Assembly (NCBI GenBank): GCA_965232455.1
Contig: OZ246981.1
Span: forward strand, 682,001-746,000
Length of the DNA: 64,000 bases
Direction: 5' to 3'
DNA from: JBFGFX01 sp965232455
Lineage (GTDB): Bacteria; Pseudomonadota; Gammaproteobacteria; Steroidobacterales; Woeseiaceae
Position numbers and translations under genes: made by a program. The notes beneath the pieces are model-generated. The model was not told the DNA's origin, searched no databases, and was given only the letters and a program-made list of their open reading frames with translations. Below are positions 1-8,868 of the stretch, piece by piece (the first letter of the stretch is position 1; each line of letters starts with the position of its first letter).

Positions 1-2078
1 GCCTGGGCCCGATGATGGCGATCTATCAGGCGCGCTTCATGCGCTACATGGAGAACCGTCAGCTGGTTCCGGAAAGCGACCGCAAAGTCTGGTGTTTTCT
101 CGGTGACGGCGAAATGGACGAGCCGGAGTCGATGGGCGCAATCACGATGCCCGTGCGCGAGGGGCTGGACAACCTGGTTTTCGTCATCAACTGCAACCTG
201 CAGCGGCTGGACGGCCCGGTGCGCGGCAACGGCAAGATCATCCAGGAGTTGGAAGCCGCCTTCGGAGGCGCCGGTTGGAACGTCGTCAAGGTAATCTGGG
301 GTTCCCGCTGGGACCCGCTGCTCGCGCGCGATCACGGGGGATTGCTGCGCCGCACGATGGAAGAGTGCGTCGACGGCGAGTATCAGAATTTCAAAGCGCA
401 CGGCGGAGACTACGTCCGCGAACACTTTTTCGGCCGCTATCCCGAAACCGCGGCGCTGGTCGCCAATATGTCGGACGCGGACATCTGGCGGCTGAATCGC
501 GGCGGCCACGATTCGCGTAAGGTCTACGCGGCCTATCACAACGCGGTCAATCACGAGGGCCGTCCGACGGTGATTCTGGCGAAGACGGTCAAGGGCTACG
601 GCATGGGGGCCGCCGGTGAAGGCCAGAACATCGCGCACCAGCAGAAGAAGCTCGACATCGACGCACTGAGGGAGTTCAGAGACCGCTTCAACATCCCGGT
701 CGCCGACAAGGATCTCGAGAACGTGCCGTACTGCATGCCCTCGCCCGACAGCCCGGAACTGGAGTATCTGCACGAACGCCGCCGCGCGCTCGGCGGCTAC
801 CTCCCGAAGCGGCGTCCTAAATCCGTGAATCTGCCGGTGCCGCCGCTGGAGATATTCAAGACCCAGCTCGACGGTTCCGGCGAGCGGGAGATCTCCACGA
901 CGATGGCGTTCATTCGCATGCTGACGGCCCTGATTCGCGACAAACAGATCGGAAAAAACGTCGTCCCGATCGTACCGGACGAGGCGCGGACCTTCGGCAT
1001 GGAAGGCATGTTCCGGCAGGTGGGTATCTATGCGTCCAAGGGACAGCTCTACACGCCGCAGGACGCCGACCAGCTGATGTACTACCGGGAGGACAAGAAG
1101 GGCCAGATTCTCGAAGAGGGCATCAACGAAGCCGGCGCGTTTTGTTCGTGGCTGGCGGCGGGCACGGCTTACAGCAATCACGACGTGCCGATGATTCCCT
1201 TCTATATCTATTATTCGATGTTCGGTTTTCAGCGCATTGGCGACTTCATCTGGGCCGGTGGGGATTTGCAGTCGCGCGGTTTCCTTCTCGGGGGAACGGC
1301 GGGACGCACGACCCTCGCGGGCGAGGGACTGCAGCACCAGGACGGTCACAGCCTGGTCCACGCGTCGACGGTTCCCAACTGCGTCGCCTATGATCCGACC
1401 TATGCCTACGAGCTTGCCGTGATCATTCACGACGGTCTCCGCCGCATGGTCGGGGAGCAGGAAAACGTCTTCTATTACATTACCTGCATGAACGAGAACT
1501 ACGTGCATCCGCCGATGCCCTCGGGTGTCGAAGACGGCATTCTGCGTGGTATGTACCTGCTGCAGGTCGGCGGGCAGGGACAGGTCCGGCCGCAGCTGAT
1601 GGGCTCCGGCACCATACTTCGCGAGGTGCTGGCGGCCGCCGATTTGTTGATGGAAGACTTCGGCATTCCATCGGACGTCTGGTCGGTGACGAGTTTCAAC
1701 GAACTGCGCCGGGAAGCCCTGGAAACGGAGCGCTGGAATCACCTCCATCCGGAGGAAAAACCCAGGCTGAGCTATATTGAACAATGTCTCGCGAAGCGGC
1801 CGGGACCCTACATCGCCGCGACCGACTACATGAAAATCGTACCCGATCAGATTCAGCGCTGGGTGCCGGGGCGCTTCATGTCGCTCGGCACCGACGGCTT
1901 CGGTCGAAGCGACGGCCGGGCGGCGTTGCGGGATCATTTTGAGGTCGACAAACGGTACATTGCGGTTACGGCGCTGCAGGCGCTCGTGGAAGACGGGGCG
2001 CTCGATGCCCAGACCGTTACACAGGCGATCGAGAAGTACGGTATCGATCCCAGCAAACCCGATCCGGTGACCCTGTGA
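1..2078 (+). CDS. aceE: Pyruvate dehydrogenase E1 component, homodimeric type (5' end outside window)
   Basis: Thiamine-diphosphate-dependent E1 that decarboxylates pyruvate and passes the acetyl group to lipoyl-E2. The reading frame is already open at the window edge (first full codon at position 3), so about 200 N-terminal residues of the usual ~890 are missing. Visible are the ThDP/Mg motif GDGEMDEPE followed by NLVFVINCNLQRLDGPV, the central transketolase region (FGMEGMFRQVGIY, GRTTLAGEGLQHQDGHS) and the C-terminal domain (WSVTSFNELRREAL). It leads the operon: aceF starts 23 bp after its stop. Alpha-ketoglutarate E1 is excluded by the AceE-type motifs. Identification is very secure. Confidence 0.97.
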   Translation, partial: LGPMMAIYQARFMRYMENRQLVPESDRKVWCFLGDGEMDEPESMGAITMPVREGLDNLVFVINCNLQRLDGPVRGNGKIIQELEAAFGGAGWNVVKVIWGSRWDPLLARDHGGLLRRTMEECVDGEYQNFKAHGGDYVREHFFGRYPETAALVANMSDADIWRLNRGGHDSRKVYAAYHNAVNHEGRPTVILAKTVKGYGMGAAGEGQNIAHQQKKLDIDALREFRDRFNIPVADKDLENVPYCMPSPDSPELEYLHERRRALGGYLPKRRPKSVNLPVPPLEIFKTQLDGSGEREISTTMAFIRMLTALIRDKQIGKNVVPIVPDEARTFGMEGMFRQVGIYASKGQLYTPQDADQLMYYREDKKGQILEEGINEAGAFCSWLAAGTAYSNHDVPMIPFYIYYSMFGFQRIGDFIWAGGDLQSRGFLLGGTAGRTTLAGEGLQHQDGHSLVHASTVPNCVAYDPTYAYELAVIIHDGLRRMVGEQENVFYYITCMNENYVHPPMPSGVEDGILRGMYLLQVGGQGQVRPQLMGSGTILREVLAAADLLMEDFGIPSDVWSVTSFNELRREALETERWNHLHPEEKPRLSYIEQCLAKRPGPYIAATDYMKIVPDQIQRWVPGRFMSLGTDGFGRSDGRAALRDHFEVDKRYIAVTALQALVEDGALDAQTVTQAIEKYGIDPSKPDPVTL

Positions 2079-2101
2079 CCGGGCCGAGTCGGAGCGTCTA
2101 A

Positions 2102-3733
2102 GTGGCCGAACAAATCGACATTACGGTTCCTGATCTCGGTGATTTCGACGACGTCGAGGTGATCGAAATCCTTGTGAGCGCCGGCGACACGGTGGCGCCC
2201 GAAGACGGATTGATCACGCTTGAAACGGACAAGGCGTCGATGGACGTGCCGGCGCCGGAAGCCGGGACCATCGTCGAGTTGACCGTTGAAGTGGGCGGCA
2301 AGGTCTCGTCCGGCGACGTGATCGGCAAGATGCAGGTCGAATCCGGCGACACGGCGCCCGCGGCGACGGCGGTCGAGGTCGAAATCGGCGACACGGAAAC
2401 GACGGTCGTGGCGGATGCTGACGATGCACCGCCGAAACCGGCGGGGAAACAGACGATCGCCGTTCCGGACATCGGAGACTTCACGGACGTGGACGTCATT
2501 GAAGTTCATGTTGCGGTCGGCGACACGGTTTCCGTCGACGATCCGCTGGTGACGCTGGAGACGGACAAGGCGGCGATGGACGTGCCGAGCACCTACGGCG
2601 GAACGATCGAATCCGTATTGGTCAAGGTTGGCGACACCGTGTCCGAAGGTTCGGCGATTGCGGTCGTTGACGCCGTTGACGCCGCGGACAGCAAGCCGAC
2701 GGCCGCTGCCCCCACGCCACCTGCCGCGAAGGCCGCGGCGCCGCAGCCGGCGCCGGCAACGCAAGCGCCGCCGCCGCGGCCGCAGGGCCCCGCCGCGCTG
2801 CCGCCGATCGACGAGTCCGGGTTCTCGCAGGCTCATGCGAGTCCGTCCGTTCGTAAGCTCGCCCGGGAGCTCGGCGTCAATCTCGTTCAGGTCAAAGGCT
2901 CCGGACGCAAAAGCAGGATTCTTCACGACGACGTCAAAGCGTTCGTCAAGGCGGTGATGACCGGCGGCGCGGCCGCACCGGGGAGCGCGGCGCTGCCGGC
3001 GGTGCCGAAGGTCGACTTCGCGAAGTTCGGAGACATCGACCAGCAGCCGCTGACGCGGATTCAGAAGATATCCGGCCCGAGGTTACAGGCAAGCTGGATC
3101 AATCTGCCGCACGTCACTCAGCACGATCTGGCGGACATTACCGAGCTGGAGGCGCGGCGGCAGGAGTTGAAGGGACCCGCCAAAGAGCGCGGCATCGGTC
3201 TCACGCCGCTGGCGTTCATCATGAAGGCCTGCATCACGGCGTTGAAGGAATTCCCGAAGGTCAATGCATCGTTGTCCGACGACGGAACGTCGCTCGTCTA
3301 CAAAAAGTACTTCCACCTCGGTTTTGCCGCGGACACCGAGAACGGGCTCATGGTTCCGGTTATCCGTGACGCGGACAAGATGGACGTTTACGAGCTCGCT
3401 AAAGAGCTTGGCGCGCTGTCGCTGGCCGCGCGGGAAGGCAAGCTGAAGGCCGATCAGCTGCAGGGTGCGAGCTTCACGATTTCCAGTCTCGGCGGCATCG
3501 GCGGTACCGCGTTCACACCTATCGTCAATGCGCCCGAGGTCGCCATCCTGGGCGTCTCGCGATCCTCGATGCAGGCGGTTTGGAACGGCGCCGAATTCGA
3601 GCCCCGGCTGATGTTGCCACTGTCGTTTTCCTACGATCATCGGGTCATCGACGGCGCCTACGCCGTGCGCTTCACGACGTTTCTTTCGCAGGCGCTCGGC
3701 GACGTCGACGCGCTTCTTCAGGCGATACCGTAA
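2102..3733 (+). CDS. aceF: Dihydrolipoamide acetyltransferase E2 of pyruvate dehydrogenase, two lipoyl domains
   Basis: E2 core enzyme that transfers acetyl from lipoyl-lysine to CoA. Order of parts: lipoyl domain 1 (residues ~4-78, lysine in ETDKASMDVP), lipoyl domain 2 (~118-192, ETDKAAMDVP), an Ala/Pro-rich linker, peripheral-subunit-binding domain (~240-280, ASPSVRKLARELGVNL), and the acyltransferase domain (~310-543) with SSLGGIGGTAF and the catalytic YDHRVIDGA. The start is a GTG at 2102; no ATG lies near it. Its TAA stop overlaps the lpd ATG as TAATG, indicating translational coupling. E. coli AceF has three lipoyl domains, so two is a normal variant. Confidence 0.97.
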   Translation: MAEQIDITVPDLGDFDDVEVIEILVSAGDTVAPEDGLITLETDKASMDVPAPEAGTIVELTVEVGGKVSSGDVIGKMQVESGDTAPAATAVEVEIGDTETTVVADADDAPPKPAGKQTIAVPDIGDFTDVDVIEVHVAVGDTVSVDDPLVTLETDKAAMDVPSTYGGTIESVLVKVGDTVSEGSAIAVVDAVDAADSKPTAAAPTPPAAKAAAPQPAPATQAPPPRPQGPAALPPIDESGFSQAHASPSVRKLARELGVNLVQVKGSGRKSRILHDDVKAFVKAVMTGGAAAPGSAALPAVPKVDFAKFGDIDQQPLTRIQKISGPRLQASWINLPHVTQHDLADITELEARRQELKGPAKERGIGLTPLAFIMKACITALKEFPKVNASLSDDGTSLVYKKYFHLGFAADTENGLMVPVIRDADKMDVYELAKELGALSLAAREGKLKADQLQGASFTISSLGGIGGTAFTPIVNAPEVAILGVSRSSMQAVWNGAEFEPRLMLPLSFSYDHRVIDGAYAVRFTTFLSQALGDVDALLQAIP

Positions 3734-5514
3734 TGGCCTCTACCTTGGAACTCCGAGTGCCCGATCTGGGCGATTTCTCCGACGTCGAGGTCATCGAAAT
3801 CCTCGTCGGCCCGGGCGATGAGCTACAGGTCGAAGATCCGGTCGTGACGCTGGAGACCGACAAGGCGTCGATGGACGTGCCGGCGACGGCGGCGGGCAAG
3901 GTAGTGTCGATGGAACTCGCCGTCGGCGACAAGGTTTCCGCCGGCGATCTCGTGCTCACGATGGAAGTCACGGGCGAGCCCGCGTTCGATTCGACCGTCG
4001 TTATGGATCCGGAAGAAAAGGAGGTCGCGATCTCCGGATCGGCGACCGCCAAATCGGCTGCCGCCGCGGCGACGGTACCGGACGCTGCGCCGGAACCGAC
4101 AACCGACGCGACGCACAGCGCCGAGCTGATCGTCATCGGCTCGGGGCCGGGCGGCTATACGGCTGCGTTCCGCGCCGCCGATCTCGGGTTGAAGGTGACC
4201 CTGGTCGAACGTTACGAAGCGTTGGGCGGCGTCTGCCTCAACGTGGGATGTATTCCGTCGAAGGCGCTCCTGCATGCCGCCAAGGTGGTCGACGAGGCCG
4301 CCGAGATGGCGCAGCACGGCATAAACTTCGGCAAGCCGGATATCGATTCGTCGACGCTGGGTGAATGGAAGGATCAGGTCGTGAATCGCCTCACCGGCGG
4401 GATCGCCCAGTTGGCTAAGGCTCGCAAGGTCAACGTCATCCAGGGTACCGCCAAGTTCGAGTCGGCCAATCGTCTGATTCTCGACAACGGCGAGACGATC
4501 GATTTCAAAAAATGCATCATCGCCGCCGGATCACAGAGCGCCTGGCTGCCCGGCCTCCCGGACGATCCGCGTATCGTCGACTCGACCGGCGCGCTGCAAA
4601 TCGATCCGTTGCCCGAGCGGCTGTTGGTCGTCGGCGGCGGGATCATCGGTCTGGAAATGGCCTGCGTTTACAGCGCGCTCGGCGTCGAAGTGAGCGTTGT
4701 CGAGCTGATGGATTCGCTCATGCCGGGCACCGACCCGGATCTGGTGCGGCCCTTTCAGAAACGAATCGCAAAACGTTACGAGAGCATCATGCTCGGCACC
4801 AAAGTGAGCGGCATGACGGCGACGGATGCCGGAATCGAAGTCAGTTTCGACGGCAAAAACGCGCCGGCCGCGCAGGTCTACGACCGCGTGCTGGTCGCCA
4901 TCGGCAGGCGGGCCAACGGTGACAAGCTCGACGCACACAATGCCGGTGTCGCCGTTGACGAACGCGGCATTATTGCCGTCAACAAGCAGATGCAAACCAA
5001 CGTGCCGCATATCTTCGCAATCGGCGATCTTGCCGGCGGGCCGATGCTTGCTCACAAAGCGTCCCACGAAGCGAAAGTTGCGGCGGAGGTGGCCGCGGGC
5101 GAAAAAAGCGCGTTCGACGCACGCACAATCCCTTCGGTCGCATACACCGACCCCGAGATCGCGTGGGTGGGTTTGACCGAGACGGACGCAAAACGGGACG
5201 GGATCGACTACGAGAAAGCGCAGTTTCCGTGGGCGGCAAGCGGTCGCGCGCTGGCGATCGGACGCGACGAGGGTTTTACCAAACTTTTGTTCGATAAATC
5301 GTCGGGCCGGGTACTCGGAGGCGGAACCGTCGGTCCTCAGGCGGGCGATCTGATTGCGGAGATCGGTCTGGCCATCGAGATGGGCGCCGATGCCGCCGAC
5401 GTCGGTCTGACTATCCATCCCCATCCGACGCTGTCGGAGACGGTGGCGTTTGCGGCGGAAGCGTTCGAGGGATCACTTACCGATCTTTACATCCCGAAAA
5501 AGAAAAAGCGCTAG
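3733..5514 (+). CDS. lpd: Dihydrolipoamide dehydrogenase E3 with N-terminal lipoyl domain
   Basis: FAD disulfide oxidoreductase that reoxidises dihydrolipoamide and makes NADH. The 593-residue protein carries a lipoyl domain at residues ~3-78 (ETDKASMDVP) joined by an Ala-rich linker to a full E3: GSGPGGYTAA (FAD), redox disulfide CLNVGC, second Rossmann motif VVGGGIIGLEMA, FAD motif FAIGDLAGG and C-terminal HPHPTLSE catalytic histidine. The open frame extends upstream to 3580, but the ATG at 3733 overlapping the aceF stop is the evident start. Lipoyl-E3 fusions are known in Neisseria and other proteobacteria. Its TAG stop (5512-5514) lies inside the CTAG end of the adjacent palindromic element. 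Confidence 0.96.
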   Translation: MASTLELRVPDLGDFSDVEVIEILVGPGDELQVEDPVVTLETDKASMDVPATAAGKVVSMELAVGDKVSAGDLVLTMEVTGEPAFDSTVVMDPEEKEVAISGSATAKSAAAAATVPDAAPEPTTDATHSAELIVIGSGPGGYTAAFRAADLGLKVTLVERYEALGGVCLNVGCIPSKALLHAAKVVDEAAEMAQHGINFGKPDIDSSTLGEWKDQVVNRLTGGIAQLAKARKVNVIQGTAKFESANRLILDNGETIDFKKCIIAAGSQSAWLPGLPDDPRIVDSTGALQIDPLPERLLVVGGGIIGLEMACVYSALGVEVSVVELMDSLMPGTDPDLVRPFQKRIAKRYESIMLGTKVSGMTATDAGIEVSFDGKNAPAAQVYDRVLVAIGRRANGDKLDAHNAGVAVDERGIIAVNKQMQTNVPHIFAIGDLAGGPMLAHKASHEAKVAAEVAAGEKSAFDARTIPSVAYTDPEIAWVGLTETDAKRDGIDYEKAQFPWAASGRALAIGRDEGFTKLLFDKSSGRVLGGGTVGPQAGDLIAEIGLAIEMGADAADVGLTIHPHPTLSETVAFAAEAFEGSLTDLYIPKKKKR

Positions 5515-5781
5515 GGCCTGTTAACCATTGATGGAGTCGTCCTGTTGAGCCTGAGTCTGCGCGAGTCGAGGCGCGAGGAGCGCAGTTTGGTTACTCCAAA
5601 TAAGCGACGAGCAACGACGAGTCGCGCAGACTCAGGCTCAACCCGAAGGGCCGGGCCCGATTTTCCGCCCCGCGGCGTTATCAGTCGCTCATTTAGCACG
5701 CTAAACCACGCTCCTTCTGCCTTGCCGGGCGGAAAATCGGACTCCGGCAGGGCGGCTCCATCAATGGTTAACAGGCCCTAG
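5511..5781 (+). mobile_element. 271-bp palindromic MITE-like element, copy 1
   Basis: Non-coding element bounded by a perfect 26-bp terminal inverted repeat (5511-5536 and 5756-5781; outer ends CTAGGGCCTGTTAAC and GTTAACAGGCCCTAG). Between the ends are two large hairpins: arm A 5545-5641, closed by a perfect 20-bp inverted repeat, and arm B 5657-5740, closed by a 14-bp repeat (CCGATTTTCCGCCC). Each arm has a small inner hairpin (TTTGG/CCAAA at 5586-5600; TTTAG/CTAAA at 5692-5705). Both ends are CTAG; the left CTAG contains the lpd stop codon. It could fold into a four-way cruciform or structured RNA and may terminate transcription. No transposase is present, so movement would have to be in trans. 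Confidence 0.85.
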
Positions 5782-5803
5782 TCCCCGGTCAAGCGATTTG
5801 CGG

Positions 5804-7156
5804 ATGAGCGGGGGAAACCGAAGTACGCGAAACGCTTTCCTGAAATTCCTGATTCCTTCGTTGATCGGCGCGTTCGCCTTCTTGTTTCCGGTCCGCAAGG
5901 ACGGGGTGTTGACCATTCCAATGGCCGTTTTGTCCGATGGTTTGAGCGGCTTGCTGGGCTCGTACATGCCCTACGTCGTGCTGGGGATCATTGCGGTTTC
6001 GGCGGTCTTGTCTCTGTGGGTGTCGAGCAGACCAGCGTCCACCGCGGTGCAAAGCGGCCGTCTGCGGCAAATATTCGCCGTCAACAGGCTTTGGCTGGCC
6101 ATCCGGGTGTTCGGTTTCCTGATGGCGGTTATGATCGTGTTTCGGATCGGACCGGAAATGGTCTGGTCGGACGCCACGGGAAAAATCGTACTGTTCGATC
6201 TGGCGACCGCGATCGTATCGATTTTTGTCGTAGCGTCGTTCCTGATGCCCCTGCTGACCGACTACGGCCTGATGGAGCTGATTGGAACCCTTCTCAGCAG
6301 AATATTCCGCCGCGCGTTCCGTCTGCCGGGACGATCCTGTATCGACGCGCTGGCATCCTGGATGGCGGCCGCGCCGGTCGGTGTGCTCATTACCTCGCAA
6401 CAGTACGAAAAAGGTAATTACTCCGGTCGCGAGGCGGCCGTGATCGCGACGAATTTCTCGGTGGTCTCCGTGCCGTTTTGCGTCATCGTGGTCAATTTCG
6501 TCGGTCTGTCGGAGATGTTCATTCCGTTTTACCTGACCGTCGTCGTTTGCGGATTCGTGGCCGCCGTCATCACGCCGCGCATTCCGCCGCTGTCGAGGAT
6601 TCCGGACGTTTACTCGGAGGCCGGAAAACAGATGCAGGAAGACCTCAGGCCGAGTGAAGGTCTGTTTCGGGCGGGTCTGAATGCGGCGGTGAAAAAGAGC
6701 GAGCAGGCTGCGGGTGTGCGGAGTTTTCTTGAAACCGCGGTTTACAATCTTTTTGACGTCAGTTTCGGCCTGATGCCGCCGCTGATCGCCATTGGCACTA
6801 CCGGACTGATTGTTGCGGAATTCACGCCGCTGTTCGATTGGCTGTCCTACCCGTTAATTCCGCTGCTGCAGCTGTTTCAGCTTCCTGAAGCGCAGTCCGC
6901 CGCACCGGCGCTGCTGGTCGGCTTCGCGGACATGTTCTTGCCGGCGGTGCTTGCCAAATCGATCGACAGCGACATTACGCGCTTCGTCGTCGCCAGCGTG
7001 TCCATTACACAGCTGATTTACATGACGGAAGTTGGCGTGCTGATACTGAAAACGCGTATTCCCTTGAATCTGATCAATCTGGTCCAGGTTTTTCTGCTGC
7101 GGACGGCGATTACGCTGCCGATTGCGGTCGCGATCGCGCACGGGCTGATATTCTGA
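5804..7156 (+). CDS. YjiH-family membrane protein with nucleoside-recognition (gate) domains
   Basis: Integral membrane protein of about 450 residues with many hydrophobic segments, for example FLIPSLIGAFAFLFPV near the N-terminus, VAGSF-type helices at ~135-160 and MPPLIAIGTTGLIVAEF near residue 325. It resembles the YjiH/nucleoside-recognition 'gate' family related to the core of NupC-type and SpoVM-like membrane proteins; the substrate is unknown. The ATG at 5804 is chosen over the TTG at 5798; neither has a strong Shine-Dalgarno. It follows copy 1 of the palindromic element, which may separate its expression from the pdh operon. No neighbour suggests a pathway. Confidence 0.75.
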   Translation: MSGGNRSTRNAFLKFLIPSLIGAFAFLFPVRKDGVLTIPMAVLSDGLSGLLGSYMPYVVLGIIAVSAVLSLWVSSRPASTAVQSGRLRQIFAVNRLWLAIRVFGFLMAVMIVFRIGPEMVWSDATGKIVLFDLATAIVSIFVVASFLMPLLTDYGLMELIGTLLSRIFRRAFRLPGRSCIDALASWMAAAPVGVLITSQQYEKGNYSGREAAVIATNFSVVSVPFCVIVVNFVGLSEMFIPFYLTVVVCGFVAAVITPRIPPLSRIPDVYSEAGKQMQEDLRPSEGLFRAGLNAAVKKSEQAAGVRSFLETAVYNLFDVSFGLMPPLIAIGTTGLIVAEFTPLFDWLSYPLIPLLQLFQLPEAQSAAPALLVGFADMFLPAVLAKSIDSDITRFVVASVSITQLIYMTEVGVLILKTRIPLNLINLVQVFLLRTAITLPIAVAIAHGLIF

Positions 7157-7300
7157 CTCGGGGGCCGCCCCTTCTGACGCAATCCGCCCGCGGTGTTTCG
7201 TGGGGCGCATCACGATGGGTGCGGATTGATCTTTAGTGACATGCCAGGAAGCACGACGGGCGATTTTGGCGGTCTTGTCTAAGCCGCTTGCGCGGTCGGT

Positions 7301-8809
7301 TTACGCTGCCTCCTGTGCCGCCACGGCATCCGGATAGAGATGGTCGAGCGGTACCGAGCGACCGTCGTCCTGGACGATTCGGCAGTGATACCGTTTGAGC
7401 CGCCGTGGTTCGCGAACGCCGCAGGAGTGGGCAATGATGGCGATCTCCTTGTGCATTGCCTGCGCGTAGCGCCGCACGCGTTCCGCCTTGTCGTGCGGGT
7501 CGAGTCCGCGCTGCAGCTTTTTGTCGTGCGTGGTAATGCCTGTCGGGCAGGTATTCTTGTTGCACTGCAGGGCCTGTATGCAGCCCAACGCAAACATGTA
7601 ACCGCGCGCTGAATTGATGAAGTCGGCGCCGACACATAACGCCATCGCGGCTTCGGCCGGTGTGATCAATTTGCCGCTGGCGATTACCTTGATCCGCTCT
7701 TTCAGGCCGTGCTTGTTGAGTATATCGACGACCAGCGGCAGGCTTTCGCGGATGGGCAGGCCAACGCAGTCGATGAGACTTGCCGGCGCGGCGCCGGTGC
7801 CGCCATCGCCGGAATCGACGGTAATGAAATCCGGCGCGGATTCGATACCACGCTGCTTGATCAATTCGCACAATTCATCGAGCCAACCGTATGCGCCGAT
7901 GACCGATTTGAAGCCCACGGGCAAGCCGCTCACCTCGCGCACGTGGCCGATCATGTGCAGAAGGTCGCCGGCCGAGTCGATCTCGGGGTGTCGATTCGGG
8001 CTGATGGAGTCTTCGCCGATGTTGATACCGCGTATCTCGGAAATTTCCCGGGTCACCTTTTCGCCGGGAAGAATGCCGCCTTTGCCCGGTTTTGCGCCCT
8101 GGCTGAGTTTTATCTCGAGCATCTTGACCTGCTCGTGGGCGGCGACCTCGCGGAGCTTTTCGTCGCTGAGACCGCCGTCCGTGTTCCGGACGCCGTACTT
8201 GGCGGTGCCGATCTGAAAGACAATGTCGGCGCCGCCTTCGAGGTGGTAGGGCGAGAGGCCGCCTTCACCGGTGTTCATCCAGATGCCTGCCATACGGGCG
8301 CCGTTGGAGAGTGCCAGTACCGCCGGCTTCGATATGGCGCCGAAACTCATGGCCGAGATATTGAAGATCGAGTCGGTCGTGTAAGGGGCGCGTGCGTGGG
8401 GGCCTACGGTGACTGCGGCGGTCGGTTCGATATCCGACTCGAGGACCGGGTAGGCGCAGTTGACGAACATTACGGTGCCGACGGGGCGGAGGCTGCGTGT
8501 GGAACCGAACGCAACGGTATTGTCGACGCCCTTGGCCGCGCGGTATACCCAGGACCGTTCGGCGCGATTGAACGGCATTTCCTCGCGATCGAGCGCAAAA
8601 AAGTATTGGCGAAAATACTCGCCGAGCTTCTCGAACAGATAACGGAAGCGGCCGATCACCGGAAAGTTGCGGCGGATTGCGTGGGAGGTCTGCGTGACGT
8701 CGACGATGTACATGCCAATGACGACCAGAATGCCCACGCCAAGTACGAAAACGAGAATCTGTGACAACAGCGTCACAATATTCAACGCGCTGATAAAAGA
8801 CTCCTGCAT
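7301..8809 (-). CDS. Membrane-anchored FMN-binding glutamate synthase-like protein
   Basis: Homologue of the FMN/3Fe-4S synthase domain of glutamate synthase (COG0069), 502 residues, lacking the N-terminal amidotransferase and GXGXG domains of GltB. Residues ~8-32 form a hydrophobic segment (TLLSQILVFVLGVGILVV), so the enzyme is probably tethered to the inner membrane. Features include FNISAMSFGAISKPA (FMN-site region), EGGLSPYHLEGGADIVFQIG, a glycine-rich DSGDGGTGAAP and the iron-sulfur cysteine cluster region LQCNKNTCPTGI. GGGGA upstream of the ATG supports the start. Such stand-alone proteins are widespread but their reaction is not established; glutamate synthase activity should not be assumed. 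Confidence 0.88.
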   Translation of the reverse strand: MQESFISALNIVTLLSQILVFVLGVGILVVIGMYIVDVTQTSHAIRRNFPVIGRFRYLFEKLGEYFRQYFFALDREEMPFNRAERSWVYRAAKGVDNTVAFGSTRSLRPVGTVMFVNCAYPVLESDIEPTAAVTVGPHARAPYTTDSIFNISAMSFGAISKPAVLALSNGARMAGIWMNTGEGGLSPYHLEGGADIVFQIGTAKYGVRNTDGGLSDEKLREVAAHEQVKMLEIKLSQGAKPGKGGILPGEKVTREISEIRGINIGEDSISPNRHPEIDSAGDLLHMIGHVREVSGLPVGFKSVIGAYGWLDELCELIKQRGIESAPDFITVDSGDGGTGAAPASLIDCVGLPIRESLPLVVDILNKHGLKERIKVIASGKLITPAEAAMALCVGADFINSARGYMFALGCIQALQCNKNTCPTGITTHDKKLQRGLDPHDKAERVRRYAQAMHKEIAIIAHSCGVREPRRLKRYHCRIVQDDGRSVPLDHLYPDAVAAQEAA

Positions 8810-8868
8810 GTCGAATTCCCCAATATGTCGACGGGGGCCGGTCTCCCGGCCCCGATAATGGTCTTATT

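Noticed and set aside
1934..2926. 330-codon minus-strand open frame opposite aceF
   Set aside because: Antisense shadow of a GC-rich gene; Arg/Asp-rich low-complexity translation and no start signal.
5545..5781. 78-codon open frame through element copy 1, also open in copy 2 (41031-41267)
   Set aside because: The frame is open mainly because of high GC and inverted structure; its end (PSMVNRP, stop) is just the terminal repeat translated. Arg/Ser-rich, no RBS, and a second frame is equally open on the other strand.
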